A stretch of DNA of 64,000 nt, from positions 2,790,499 to 2,854,498 of the forward strand of contig NZ_CP039456.1 of the NCBI RefSeq assembly GCF_006974145.1, in the 5' to 3' direction. This stretch comes from Changchengzhania lutea. GTDB taxonomy: Bacteria; Bacteroidota; Bacteroidia; Flavobacteriales; Flavobacteriaceae. Made by a program: the position numbers and the translations under genes. The notes beneath the pieces were generated by a model. That model was not told where the DNA came from, did not search any database, and saw only the letters and a list, made by a program, of their open reading frames with translations. Below, one piece after another: positions 34,999 to 46,165 of this stretch; within the stretch, counting starts at the first letter, position 1; each line of letters starts with the position of its first letter.

Positions 34999-37611
34999 AT
35001 GAATATTAAGATTAAGGATGCTTTCCTAGGAGTATTATTTTTTTTATTAACTTTTAGCTTGGCAGTTGCGCAAACTATTGTAAAAGGTACAGTTACAGAT
35101 AATACCAATATGCCTTTGCCAGATGTTAATGTGAGCCTTAAAGGAACTTTTACAGGTACAACAACAGATTTTAATGGAAATTTTGTAATAGAATTACTAT
35201 CTATTAAAGACGCTATTTTAATGTTTAGTAGTTTAGGCTTTAAAAACCAAGAGATCATAGTTAATGAGCCTTCGACTTTGTTAATTGTTATTCTAGAAAC
35301 TGATATTAGTCAATTAGACGACATAATTATCACAGCAAACAGAACAACCCAATCCTCACAAAATGTAGCACAGAGTGTGAGTGTGTTAAGTTCAAAAACA
35401 ATTCAAAGATCGGGTGCAAGGGAATTTAGGGATTATGCTTCTGGAATTCCGAATCTTTCTTTTGGTTCTCAAGGGGGTGATGGTGGCGGACGTTTTTCCA
35501 ATGAAATTACAATTAGAGGTATAGCAGGCCATAATACGACTGCTCTGTATTTAAATGGTGCTCCTTTGCCAGAGAGGATCAATCCTAATCTTATTGACAT
35601 ATCAAGAATTGAGGTGCTTAAGGGACCGCAAGGCACTTTGTATGGCTCTGCTACTATGGGTGGTGCCATAAAAGTGATTTCCAATATACCTCAAACTGAT
35701 AAAATATCTGGTTTTGCAGAAAGTGAAATAGCAACCGTAAAAGAAGGTGATGCAGATTATAACATTCAAGGTTTGTTAAACATTCCTATTACTAAAAATT
35801 TAGCCTTTAGAGGTTCTGGGTATTATAATTTTCAAAGCGGTATTTACGATAGGGTAGTTAATCAAGATATAGAATGGTTGAATAGTGATGCTGTTTTAAC
35901 TGAAGATTTTTATGGCGATACCGAAGACTATTTTGGTAATCCATTTGCTATTGAAACAAACGGTTGTGAAGGCTGTTCGCGAGAGAATAAAGAAAACTTA
36001 GATGATAGATTCAATTATGGTTTTAATGCTAATCTTGGGTTTTATCCAACAGATGATCTGTCTATAATAGCGACTGTAATTCATCAAAAACTGAAAGGTG
36101 ATGGTTATGATTTTGCCGAAAGTAATGTGGATTCTTTTATCCAAAACAGTAATACAGGTTTAGGTGAAAGTTTTAAAGACGGGTGGACAAATTATAGTTT
36201 ACAAGCAGAATTAGAGACTAAATCAGGAACCTTCATTTCTAGCACCAACTTTTTAAATAGAGCTATTATTGAAACAGAAGATGCTTCAGATATAAATACG
36301 TATTATTGGATTGCCTATGATGACGACCCTGGCGTTGTACCTTTAGAATCAATTTGGGGTGCTACAACCGATAGAAGTATTGATACAGAATTATTTCAGC
36401 AAGAAATTCGTTTTAACTCGGATTTTGAAGGGAAATTCAATTTTTTAGCAGGAGTATTTTATAGCTCGAATACACAGTATTGGAATTATAAAGACGACAG
36501 TAAAGGTTTGGCAACCTATCTACTATCAGATAATGCATGGTATGAAGATGCGTACTGGGGTGAAACTGAAGCAGATTATGCGTATATTCTTAATAATAAT
36601 GATTTACCCTGGTATGCCTATGATGGGGATTTCCATAATTCTGAATTTGCTTTATTTGGTCAATTTTATTACGACTTTACCGATACATTAAAATTTACAT
36701 TGGGACTGCGCTATTTTAATGCTACGTCCGATCAAAGTACTAATGAGAATGGTGCAGATTTTGGGTTTGTAAATAAGTTTTTTAAAGCAAAATTTTCAGA
36801 AGATGGTGTAAATCCGAAATTCAACTTAACTTATAAAATAACTAAAGATAAGCTTGTTTATGCTACTGTAGCAAGAGGTTTTAGAATTGGGGATGCTAAT
36901 GAGTCACTCCCTTTATTTGTTCTAGAAGAATTGGAAGCGCTTGATGGTGAGTATGTCAGAGAATATGATGCCGATTACCTTTGGAATTATGAATTAGGCT
37001 TTAAAAGTGCTTGGCTAAACGGTAAAATTATTGCCAATATTGCTTTGTTTTATAATAATTGGAATGACCTACAGCAATATAGATTATTGCCTTCTGGTTG
37101 GGGATATACAGCCAATGTTGGTTCTGCCCATACTGTTGGTTTGGAGTTGGATTTTAGAAAAAAAATATCTAAAAATTTTGAATTTGGTTTCGGATTAGGA
37201 CTTCTTAGCCCAGAAATAGATGAAGGGAGTTTAGCACTAACAGCTTCTAAAGGAGATAAAATCCTTAATTCACCGAGTGTTACCGGTAATTTAAATGCAG
37301 AATACAATAAGGTTTTAAGTAATAACAATACCATTTACGCTACAGCAGGTCTGCAATATGTTGGTGAGCGTTTTGGAACGTATGAGCCAGAATTGGAACC
37401 AGAATTGATTTTTCCAGAATATACATTACTCAATGCCAGAGTAGGCTATGTGTTTTCAAATTTTGAAGTTGCTGTTTTTGGAAGAAACTTAACCAATAAG
37501 CAAGCCAATTTTGGAAACATACAATCCTTTGGGGCTATTCTACCAGGCAGACAACGTTACTCTACAAATAGACCGCTAACAATGGGTTTAAACTTAAAAT
37601 ATAAGTTTTAA
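34999..37611 (+). CDS. TonB-dependent receptor with carboxypeptidase-like regulatory domain
   Basis: Outer-membrane transporter of 870 residues. Signal peptide ending LAVAQ; an N-terminal CarboxypepD_reg-like beta-sandwich (about 27-115; TDNTNMPLPDVNVSLKGTFTGT); plug domain with NEITIRGIAGHNTTALYLNGAPLP and IEVLKGPQGTLYGSATMGGAIKVIS; then a 22-strand barrel with NEYNKVLSNNN-type repeats and a terminal KYKF. It has no SusD partner and resembles stand-alone siderophore or small-molecule receptors more than glycan SusC proteins. The ligand is unknown. It starts about 470 bases after asnB, whose spacer holds the asnB remnant. Confidence 0.92.
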   Translation: MNIKIKDAFLGVLFFLLTFSLAVAQTIVKGTVTDNTNMPLPDVNVSLKGTFTGTTTDFNGNFVIELLSIKDAILMFSSLGFKNQEIIVNEPSTLLIVILETDISQLDDIIITANRTTQSSQNVAQSVSVLSSKTIQRSGAREFRDYASGIPNLSFGSQGGDGGGRFSNEITIRGIAGHNTTALYLNGAPLPERINPNLIDISRIEVLKGPQGTLYGSATMGGAIKVISNIPQTDKISGFAESEIATVKEGDADYNIQGLLNIPITKNLAFRGSGYYNFQSGIYDRVVNQDIEWLNSDAVLTEDFYGDTEDYFGNPFAIETNGCEGCSRENKENLDDRFNYGFNANLGFYPTDDLSIIATVIHQKLKGDGYDFAESNVDSFIQNSNTGLGESFKDGWTNYSLQAELETKSGTFISSTNFLNRAIIETEDASDINTYYWIAYDDDPGVVPLESIWGATTDRSIDTELFQQEIRFNSDFEGKFNFLAGVFYSSNTQYWNYKDDSKGLATYLLSDNAWYEDAYWGETEADYAYILNNNDLPWYAYDGDFHNSEFALFGQFYYDFTDTLKFTLGLRYFNATSDQSTNENGADFGFVNKFFKAKFSEDGVNPKFNLTYKITKDKLVYATVARGFRIGDANESLPLFVLEELEALDGEYVREYDADYLWNYELGFKSAWLNGKIIANIALFYNNWNDLQQYRLLPSGWGYTANVGSAHTVGLELDFRKKISKNFEFGFGLGLLSPEIDEGSLALTASKGDKILNSPSVTGNLNAEYNKVLSNNNTIYATAGLQYVGERFGTYEPELEPELIFPEYTLLNARVGYVFSNFEVAVFGRNLTNKQANFGNIQSFGAILPGRQRYSTNRPLTMGLNLKYKF

Positions 37612-37635
37612 ATTTAATGTCACTCACAAATCTTT

Positions 37636-37700
37636 ATTAGGCAAACGCACAAATTAAATGAGAGATATCATTTAATTTGTCCGTTTATATTACGCCTAAT
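37636..37700. repeat. Long nested hairpin downstream of the TonB receptor gene
   Basis: Inner arms ACAAATTAAATGA (37649-37661) and their exact complement (37668-37680) enclose a 6-base loop. Outer arms ATTAGGC (37636-37642) and GCCTAAT (37694-37700) also pair. There is no T-tract. The remaining sequence to 37996 holds no gene I can support. Confidence 0.7.
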
Positions 37701-37996
37701 TTGTAATAGCTTTTCTATAAGAAAAGAGCAGTAAGATGTATAGTTGTAACTCTAATCAATAAAGCCGTTTTATTTACTCTAGTAAAGTTTAGTGGGTTTA
37801 AACTAGGCGTTTTTGTTTTGAGTCTCTATAGTGTTTTTTGCGAAAGCGTTGTGCGAGAGATGTAGTGTTTTAGAGGAATCGTTACCAGTAATCAAACAAT
37901 ATTTATTTCGTTTTTACGAGCTATCGATTATTTTTAAACATTAATTGAGGATTAATGCTCGACAATAAAACCAAGTTACTTTTTTTTAAAAGGTAT

Positions 37997-38501
37997 TTAA
38001 TACGTTACAGATAGTGTGGCTTGAAAAAAGTTACGACCAGAAAACTCTGTATTTTTTGTAGATGCATTATGAATATAACTTAAGCTAATAGGAAGGTTTA
38101 AATTATTAGAAAGTTTAAACGTTTTTATAGCGTCCAATCTTAAATTTATAAAAGAAAGTTTATCATAATCTGCATTAACATAGGCTTGGGCAGCATTATT
38201 AAAAAGAACACCAGCTGTAGGAGAGAGTTCGAAATTTTCAAAAAAATTATAGAATGTGTAGCTTAATTCAAGATATGTAGTGAAGTTTAGTTTTGGGTTT
38301 TCATCATTACCATCGTATCTGTAATCATTACCAGCAACATAAGTGCTTATTAGTCCGGAAAGTGGTAGATTTTTTTCTGTGAAATCAAAAGTGATACTTG
38401 CATCTAAAGTTTTTGCACTAGATTCGCCATAATAGAAATAATTATTATAAAAGTCTCCCTCGCTGTTATATTTAATTGGGGCGTAATAGTCGTCCAATCT
38501 C
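37997..38501 (-). pseudogene. Outer-membrane beta-barrel protein gene, 3' half cut off by IS
   Basis: The C-terminal half of a probable outer-membrane barrel protein (TorF-like putative porin pattern). It reads RLDDYYAPIKYNSEGDFYNN, alternating strands such as KTLDASITFDF and TTYLELSYTFYNF, and a terminal strand FFQATLSVTY. Removing the insertion sequence and one copy of the 11-bp duplication joins it in frame to the 5' half at 39772-40163, restoring a 298-residue protein. As it stands it lacks its start and signal peptide and should be non-functional. Confidence 0.85.
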
Positions 38502-38512
38502 ACTGTAAAGTA

Positions 38513-39771
38513 CAGGGCAAACTCACACTTTTATTCCTAAGATCTTAATAAGATAGTTGTTATCGTAAGCCGCTTTTAGCCTTTTTCCTTTTAGTCCTTG
38601 CTTGGTTTGTTTATCTTTTCTTAGCAAGTTTAGTGCAATTTTGCTTAGTATAGAGAAATTTTGGGCAGCATTACCAGCTCTTTTTCTTGAGGCGTCTTCA
38701 GAGAAAGCCACATCGAGTACCCAATGTAGTTTGTTTTCAATTCCCCAATGTAAGCGTATCATTTTCTGTAGTGCTTTTGCATCTGTTTTCACACTTGATA
38801 TATAATATCTTGTAGCTGTTTCTGTTGGCTTGTCGGAGTTTTTAAATTCTCTAATACTTTCTACTTTTACTATACTTTCCAGCCCTGTCCATTTATCTTG
38901 GTCTTCAATAAATTTAAAGTCATTGATAACACTACATTTTCGTGTTTCTATCCTGCCGTGTCCCAGATCTTCATCGGTATGGCTATCTATAGTCTTGCCA
39001 AAGCGAAATTCGTCTAGAATATCTTGATGCAATTGCTTTTGGTTTTCTTTTACAGCTAAGATGTAATCTGCTTCTTGTTTAATAATAGTTTCTGCAATAG
39101 CCTTTTGACAGCCCATGGCATCAATGGTAACTACACATCCTTTTACAGTAATTAGTTCCAGTAGTTTTGGTATGGCCGTAATTTCATTGGATTTTTCAGA
39201 AACCTTGACCTGTCCTAAAACCATATTGTTTTTGCTTGCCCAAGCACTTACCATGTGAAAAGGGGATTTCTTACCATTAGATTTAGCACCTCTCAAGGTT
39301 TTACCATCAATGGGAATAACCTCGCCAGCCGTTATATCAATCAAATTAGAGACCCAATCTATAAAACAGGTTTCAAATTGTTCTGAATCAATGGAAGAGA
39401 ACACTCGGTTAAAGGTGTCATCAGAGGGCGTACCATTTGGCAAATCAAGAAATGAACGCAAAAAATCTACTTTTGCTTTGGCATAAGTTTCCATATCTTT
39501 CCATGAATCTGCCGCACAAATCACACTAATTATACCAATAAGAAGGATGTCTTCTAAGTTATGAAGCTTGTTTATATCGCTTCTAGGATCGTTTATCTTA
39601 CTGAATATAGACTTGAATTTGTTCATTGTTTTTAAAACACTTAAATTATTGATTATCAGTATAATATACAATAATTTAAAATGAAAAACAACAGCTATCT
39701 AACTAAATATCAGATAATTAAGTGTGTTTTTAAGTAAACAAAATGGCTGAAAAAAGTGTGAGTTTGCCCTG
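38513..39771 (-). mobile_element. Insertion sequence, ISAs1 family type, 1259 bp
   Basis: Perfect 20-bp terminal inverted repeats (CAGGGCAAACTCACACTTTT) mark both ends at 38513-38532 and 39752-39771. An 11-bp direct target duplication ACTGTAAAGTA lies at 38502-38512 and 39772-39782. It carries one intact transposase gene. The perfect ends, intact transposase and exact target duplication imply a recent insertion. The CAGGG end and transposase type fit the ISAs1/H-repeat family; 11 bp is slightly longer than the 8-10 bp usually quoted for it. Confidence 0.95.
38523..39626 (-). CDS. ISAs1-family transposase (DDE)
   Basis: Transposase of 367 residues from MNKFKSIFSKIND. The N-terminal DUF4372/DDE_Tnp_1-associated region reads LHNLEDILLIGIISVICAADSW. 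The catalytic core has VIPIDGKTLRGAK (Asp107), VVTIDAMGCQK (Asp169) and HWGIENKLHWVLDVAFSED (Glu/Asp region), matching the ISAs1 pattern. The stop codon lies within the left terminal repeat. No frameshift or stop is seen, so it is probably active. Confidence 0.95.
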   Translation of the reverse strand: MNKFKSIFSKINDPRSDINKLHNLEDILLIGIISVICAADSWKDMETYAKAKVDFLRSFLDLPNGTPSDDTFNRVFSSIDSEQFETCFIDWVSNLIDITAGEVIPIDGKTLRGAKSNGKKSPFHMVSAWASKNNMVLGQVKVSEKSNEITAIPKLLELITVKGCVVTIDAMGCQKAIAETIIKQEADYILAVKENQKQLHQDILDEFRFGKTIDSHTDEDLGHGRIETRKCSVINDFKFIEDQDKWTGLESIVKVESIREFKNSDKPTETATRYYISSVKTDAKALQKMIRLHWGIENKLHWVLDVAFSEDASRKRAGNAAQNFSILSKIALNLLRKDKQTKQGLKGKRLKAAYDNNYLIKILGIKV

Positions 39772-40163
39772 ACTGTAAAGTAATTATTAATAGTATAGAT
39801 TAAAGAGAGTGTTATTTCATTATAGCCTCTTAAACCGTATTGGTTATGCAAGAATACATTCTTTCTAAAATTAGTGGTTGCCCAAGCTCCAATAGTAAAT
39901 TTATCAGAAATTGAATATTCTAAATAGGGTTGGATAGCAAAAAAATCACCACCATAAGCTTGACCACGCCATATATAACGATTTGTGAAATCTACACTAA
40001 AAAAGAGTCTCTTTTCTGATTTAATAGCGACTGAGCTCTTAGAAACAGAGTCTGTTAGAACAAGTTTTGCTTTTGTAACAGCAGAGCCTACAACTCCAAT
40101 TGTATTTTGAGCTTTTATAATTTGTGTTACTACTAGCAATAATGATATAAAAATAAATTTCAT
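39772..40163 (-). pseudogene. Outer-membrane beta-barrel protein gene, 5' half cut off by IS
   Basis: The N-terminal half of the same barrel protein: signal peptide MKFIFISLLLVVTQIIKAQ, then FFSVDFTNRYIWRGQAYGGDFFAIQPYLEYSIS, which recalls TorF-family putative porins (a TSDYVFRG-like strand). The frame now runs into the insertion sequence and ends after about 20 foreign codons. It starts 71 bases after the hybrid kinase gene on the same strand and may have belonged to its operon. Confidence 0.85.
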
Positions 40164-40234
40164 TATAAAGTTCTAAAATATTTAATGGTTAGGCTAAAAA
40201 TATGTAAGGCTTAATTTATACTTACAGCATGTAA

Positions 40235-42367
40235 TTATTGATAATCAAGTTTTGCTAACACCCTATCAATAGATCTATATAGTTTTATTTTATCTAATGG
40301 CTTGGTCACGCAGTCTGCAAAACCCTCTTCAAAAATTTTATTTTTATCCTGTTCAGAAGAAAAGGCTGTATGCGCTATAATTGGAAGATCTGGTCTAAAA
40401 GTTTTTATAATTCTGTTTGCCTCTATACCTGTCATAAAAGGCATTTTTATGTCCATCAGTACAAGGTCAATAGCATCGTTTTCCTTACAAATATCTACAG
40501 CTTCTTGTCCGTTTTTTGCTCTTATTACAGTGTAGTTTTTTAAACTTAAGATTTGTTTAGATAGCATAAAATTTATATTGTCATCTTCGGCAACGAGTAC
40601 TGTTAAATGTTCTTCGTAGTTTTTAGCATTTTCTAAAGACCTGTCGGTTATATTAATTTTTGATTCTTTTTTTAAATTAAGTGGTATTGTAAATCTAAAA
40701 GTGGTCCCAATATCTTTTTTTGATTGGACCCATATGCTACCTTCGAGCATTTCAACATAAGCTTTTGAAATTGACAATCCCAGCCCTAAGCCTATCAGAT
40801 TCATGTTTTCATTTGTTTGTATTTTGTGAAATCTGCTAAAAATATGGTTTAAGTCTTTCTCATCAATACCGGTACCCGTATCTGAGATAAAAAACTCAAT
40901 AAGACCAGAATTGTAATTTATAGTATAGCCAAAATTCACACTTCCTTTGTCGGTAAATTTAATGGCGTTATTAAGTAGATTGATTATGATTTGCCTTAAT
41001 TTAGTTTCGTCACTTATGAGTTTTGATTCTGGACCGTTATCAGGTATTAAAAGCACAATGTCTAGTGGAGCGTTATCTGGGACTATAACAGAAATAGTTT
41101 CTTTAATGTGGGACATAAACTCATTTAAAGAAAAGGCAGAGTAATTTGGTTTTACCTGTTTTGTGTCTATTTGAGACATTTTAACCAAATCATCTATGAT
41201 ATGGACTAGATTTTTACCACTTCGTTTTACAATGTTAATATATTTGAATTTTTCTTCACTTGGTAAATTGTTGTCGTCCAACAAATCAGTAAAGCCAATA
41301 ATAGCATTCATTGGCGTTCTTATCTCGTGAGATAAATTGGTAAGGAAAGATGATTTTAACTTATCGCTTTCTTCAGCTTTTTCTTTTGCCGCTATTAGCT
41401 CTATTTTTTGTATATCATTGTCTAAGAATAAATTACCTATGTGGCCAAACTCACCAGAATGTTTTCTTAGTTTATTCATGTCACTACGCTGGCCTTCTTC
41501 TAAGACCTTTGTTGTAAGGTATAAAGGTAGATAGATGTATTTTTTTAAAAAAACGGTAATTATCAATAATGCTAATAAAAAAAATGCCACAATAATTTTT
41601 ATGATTTCTTTTGACATTTCAAAATTTAATTCGAAAGGTCTTTTAAATACTAGCGTTTCTATCGTATTGCCTTTAAAGTCTATTAAGGGCACCATACTAG
41701 TTACATCATTTTTATTGGATATGGGTGTTTGAATACTATCCATTATCTCTAGATTAGAACTACTAATCTCTTTCAATCTCTTAAAGTGTTCTTCATCTAA
41801 ATAATTAGCCATAATAAACACGCCACTGGGTTTGGTAAATTTTCTTTGAGGATCATTTGTTGGATGGATTGTAGCAGCATATATTTCTAATAAACCAATA
41901 TCCGATTGATAATAAAAATGGGTTAATCTTTCTTTAATAATGTAAGGAAAAAAGTCCTGTGAGAGACTTATTTTATGACTAAAACCTTCTGTGTATTGAT
42001 CCGCAATTAAATTTTGTTCCATATCGTAAGTAGCAACATAATCTATGTTGTAGGATGCTGTCATAGTGCCTACATTTGGACCATACCAATCGTCTTGAAT
42101 TTCTGACCCGCTTTTTCTTCTTTTAATAAAGTCTACATGCTCGTCCCAATAGGTTAGGTCATCCACAGTGTTTTTATAAGGCTCAGACTTAAGTTCTAAC
42201 AGGAGGTTTATTTCTTTTGAGAATTGGATATTAGAGGATTTATATACCATTTCTTCTTCATATAAGGTATAATAATAAAGATAGCCAAATAGACCTAGCA
42301 TAGAAATGCTAGCTACAAATAACATAAGAATCACTTTTCCATAAGTGGTTTTTAAAGGGCTTGTCAT
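40235..42367 (-). CDS. Hybrid sensor histidine kinase with CHASE4-like sensor domain
   Basis: Membrane-bound hybrid kinase of 710 residues. TM1 (about 11-32), a periplasmic sensor with a CHASE4-like pattern (DDLTYWDEHVDF), TM2 (about 256-274), HisKA with phospho-acceptor His347 in FLTNLSHEIRTPMNAIIGF, HATPase_c with NLLNNAIKFTDKGSV and GTGIDEKDL, and a C-terminal receiver domain with Asp639 in LVLMDIKMPFMTG. No HTH output domain, so the phosphate must be passed to another protein. Its 3' neighbour is the IS-interrupted outer-membrane protein gene. Confidence 0.93.
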   Translation of the reverse strand: MTSPLKTTYGKVILMLFVASISMLGLFGYLYYYTLYEEEMVYKSSNIQFSKEINLLLELKSEPYKNTVDDLTYWDEHVDFIKRRKSGSEIQDDWYGPNVGTMTASYNIDYVATYDMEQNLIADQYTEGFSHKISLSQDFFPYIIKERLTHFYYQSDIGLLEIYAATIHPTNDPQRKFTKPSGVFIMANYLDEEHFKRLKEISSSNLEIMDSIQTPISNKNDVTSMVPLIDFKGNTIETLVFKRPFELNFEMSKEIIKIIVAFFLLALLIITVFLKKYIYLPLYLTTKVLEEGQRSDMNKLRKHSGEFGHIGNLFLDNDIQKIELIAAKEKAEESDKLKSSFLTNLSHEIRTPMNAIIGFTDLLDDNNLPSEEKFKYINIVKRSGKNLVHIIDDLVKMSQIDTKQVKPNYSAFSLNEFMSHIKETISVIVPDNAPLDIVLLIPDNGPESKLISDETKLRQIIINLLNNAIKFTDKGSVNFGYTINYNSGLIEFFISDTGTGIDEKDLNHIFSRFHKIQTNENMNLIGLGLGLSISKAYVEMLEGSIWVQSKKDIGTTFRFTIPLNLKKESKINITDRSLENAKNYEEHLTVLVAEDDNINFMLSKQILSLKNYTVIRAKNGQEAVDICKENDAIDLVLMDIKMPFMTGIEANRIIKTFRPDLPIIAHTAFSSEQDKNKIFEEGFADCVTKPLDKIKLYRSIDRVLAKLDYQ

Positions 42368-42816
42368 GCGGTTTTAGGTCAAATTCTTTAATTTTTTAAT
42401 ATTAAAAATTAATTAGGGATTTTGCAACTTATGAAAAAATTACTTGAAATGTATACTTAATCGGATTTTTTTTACAATTCAACGATAAAATTGTCGTTTA
42501 AACGATGTATTGAATCTTTTTTTGAATTAATAGATTGCCAATAATCGATTATAGTTGTTAAAATAGCATCGATAGACAATTTGGTATAGATAACTCAAAA
42601 TAATGATTATTTTCATTATTACTTAACCTTAAGAGGTCTCAAAATATGAGTTTATAGCGCTTTTGTGATATTGTGATTTTTTTACTGAATGAAATAAAAG
42701 TGAAATCCATTTTAAGATGCTTTTCAGTCATTTTAAGCCACTTTTACGTAATTAACAAATGTTGATAATTATCAGGTTCAATCGATGAAATGCTTTTAAA
42801 ATGCGTTCTTAATTCG

Positions 42817-42824
42817 TATATTTG
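42817..42824 (+). promoter_or_regulatory. -7 promoter element for gyrB
   Basis: TATATTTG is a full match to TAnnTTTG, 80 bases before the gyrB start. The 450 bases upstream (42368-42816) hold no gene I can support; they are AT-rich with short repeats of TTTTAAG. Confidence 0.65.
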
Positions 42825-42838
42825 TTCGTATTCAAACG

Positions 42839-42861
42839 GATGCTAGATAGCATCTTTTTTT
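42839..42861 (+). promoter_or_regulatory. Terminator-like hairpin in the gyrB leader
   Basis: GATGCT and AGCATC pair across a 4-base loop and a run of seven T follows, only about 15 bases after the -7 box. This looks like an attenuator in the untranslated leader. The stem is short (6 bp), so activity is uncertain. Confidence 0.45.
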
Positions 42862-42870
42862 ATGTCATAA

Positions 42871-44853
<1,983 letters not shown>

Positions 44854-44876
44854 ATAAGGTAGTTACTATAAATTTT

Positions 44877-44911
44877 AAAGCCCCTAATATGAATTGTTAG
44901 GGGCTTTTTTT
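44877..44911 (+). terminator. Intrinsic terminator after gyrB
   Basis: An 11-bp stem AAAGCCCCTAA with TTAGGGGCTTT and a T-tract. Confidence 0.9.
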
Positions 44912-44953
44912 GACATCAAATCACGGTGAAAGGTAATTTTTATCGTTAAAAAG

Positions 44954-44983
44954 TTGTTTCGTGTGATTTTTTTTATATTTTTG
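44954..44983 (+). promoter_or_regulatory. Promoter of the DUF6588 gene
   Basis: TTG at 44954 (-33) and TATTTTTG at 44976-44983 (-7) are spaced 19 bases apart, as in Bacteroidota promoters. It places the transcript start near 44990 and supports the ATG at 44999 or 45005. Confidence 0.5.
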
Positions 44984-44998
44984 CTTTTCCTTAAATCA

Positions 44999-46021
44999 AT
45001 GAAAATGAAAAAAATCACATTCAGTTTATTCGTATTTCTAACAGTATTCACGTCAAAAGCTCAAAATGATTTAGACGCACTTCTTGCCGCTGGTGTAGAT
45101 GATGCGGAACGTTTCGCCAATGACTATTTAATGCCAGGAACAAACGGGCTCATGTATAGTATGAATGCCAACTGGTTTAATACGGCCGATGCGAAACCGC
45201 TTGGAGGTTTTGAAATATCGGTCATTGTTAATGCGGCGTCCGTTAAAGATGAACACAAATCTTTTGAAATGAACACAGATTTGTATAACAATGTGACGTT
45301 CGTTAATGATCCAAGCTCACAAAGTGTTGCTACCGCATTAGGAGATAACGACCCAAGTGTTATGGTTGAGCTTACCTATGATGATCCTATTTTTGGCAGT
45401 CAAACAGAACAGATCGAATTACCAACAGGTATTGGTTCAGGAAATGTAAATCTATTGCCCACTGCTTTTATACAGGCCGGTGTCGGGCTTTTTAAAGGTA
45501 CAGAGGTTAAAGTACGCTTTGTGCCTAAAATTAAAACAGACGATGTGTCCTTAAGTATGTATGGTGGTGCTTTACAGCATGAATTCACCAAATGGTTACC
45601 AGCAGATAAACTATTGCCAATAGCTATATCTGGTTTAGTGGCCTATACGCATTTAGATGGGTCTTATGATTTAACCAATTCATCAAATATTGAAGGCGAG
45701 AATCAACGTGTAGAAAATAAAACGAGCACCTGGTTGTTCCAATTGATAGCCTCAACAAAATTACCGGTCATTAATTTTTATGGTGGTTTAGGTTATATTA
45801 AAGGCACATCAGAATCAGATTTATTAGGGACTTACAAGGTTTCAAATGGGCTTGTTACATCAGATGATATTGTAAACCCATTTTCTGTATCGAGTGAAGT
45901 CTCAGGAGTTCGAGGTACTATAGGAACCAAACTAAAACTTGGCTTTTTCAGATTAAACGCCGAATACCATTTAGCCGAATTTGATGCCTTCTCTCTTGGT
46001 GTAAACTTTGGTTTCAGATAA
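44999..46021 (+). CDS. DUF6588-type outer-membrane barrel protein
   Basis: Exported protein of 340 residues. A signal peptide MKMKKITFSLFVFLTVFTSKAQ is followed by NDLDALLAAGVDDAERFANDYLMPGTNGLMYSMNANWFN, a pattern of the DUF6588 family. The remaining sequence has regular alternating strands and a terminal aromatic (LGVNFGFR), consistent with an outer-membrane beta-barrel. Function unknown. The upstream ATG at 44954 overlaps the promoter and was rejected. Terminators lie before and after, so it is monocistronic. Confidence 0.8.
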   Translation: MKMKKITFSLFVFLTVFTSKAQNDLDALLAAGVDDAERFANDYLMPGTNGLMYSMNANWFNTADAKPLGGFEISVIVNAASVKDEHKSFEMNTDLYNNVTFVNDPSSQSVATALGDNDPSVMVELTYDDPIFGSQTEQIELPTGIGSGNVNLLPTAFIQAGVGLFKGTEVKVRFVPKIKTDDVSLSMYGGALQHEFTKWLPADKLLPIAISGLVAYTHLDGSYDLTNSSNIEGENQRVENKTSTWLFQLIASTKLPVINFYGGLGYIKGTSESDLLGTYKVSNGLVTSDDIVNPFSVSSEVSGVRGTIGTKLKLGFFRLNAEYHLAEFDAFSLGVNFGFR

Positions 46022-46070
46022 TAAAAAAAATAGTGATTTAGTTTTATTTATGTTAGTGTATTAGTTTTAA

Positions 46071-46100
46071 AAAGTGTAAGATTTAATCTTACACTTTTTT
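46071..46100 (+). terminator. Intrinsic terminator after the DUF6588 gene
   Basis: A 12-bp perfect stem AAAGTGTAAGAT with ATCTTACACTTT, a 3-base loop and a T-run. Confidence 0.9.
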
Positions 46101-46121
46101 CATTTTCATCGTATTTATTCG

Positions 46122-46129
46122 TAATTTTG
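46122..46129 (+). promoter_or_regulatory. -7 promoter element for mdh
   Basis: TAATTTTG matches TAnnTTTG, 37 bases before the start at 46166. It supports that start over the in-frame ATT/ATG codons near 46127. Confidence 0.55.
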
Positions 46130-46165
46130 ATAATCTTAAATCAACACAAATTAAATACAAAAATT

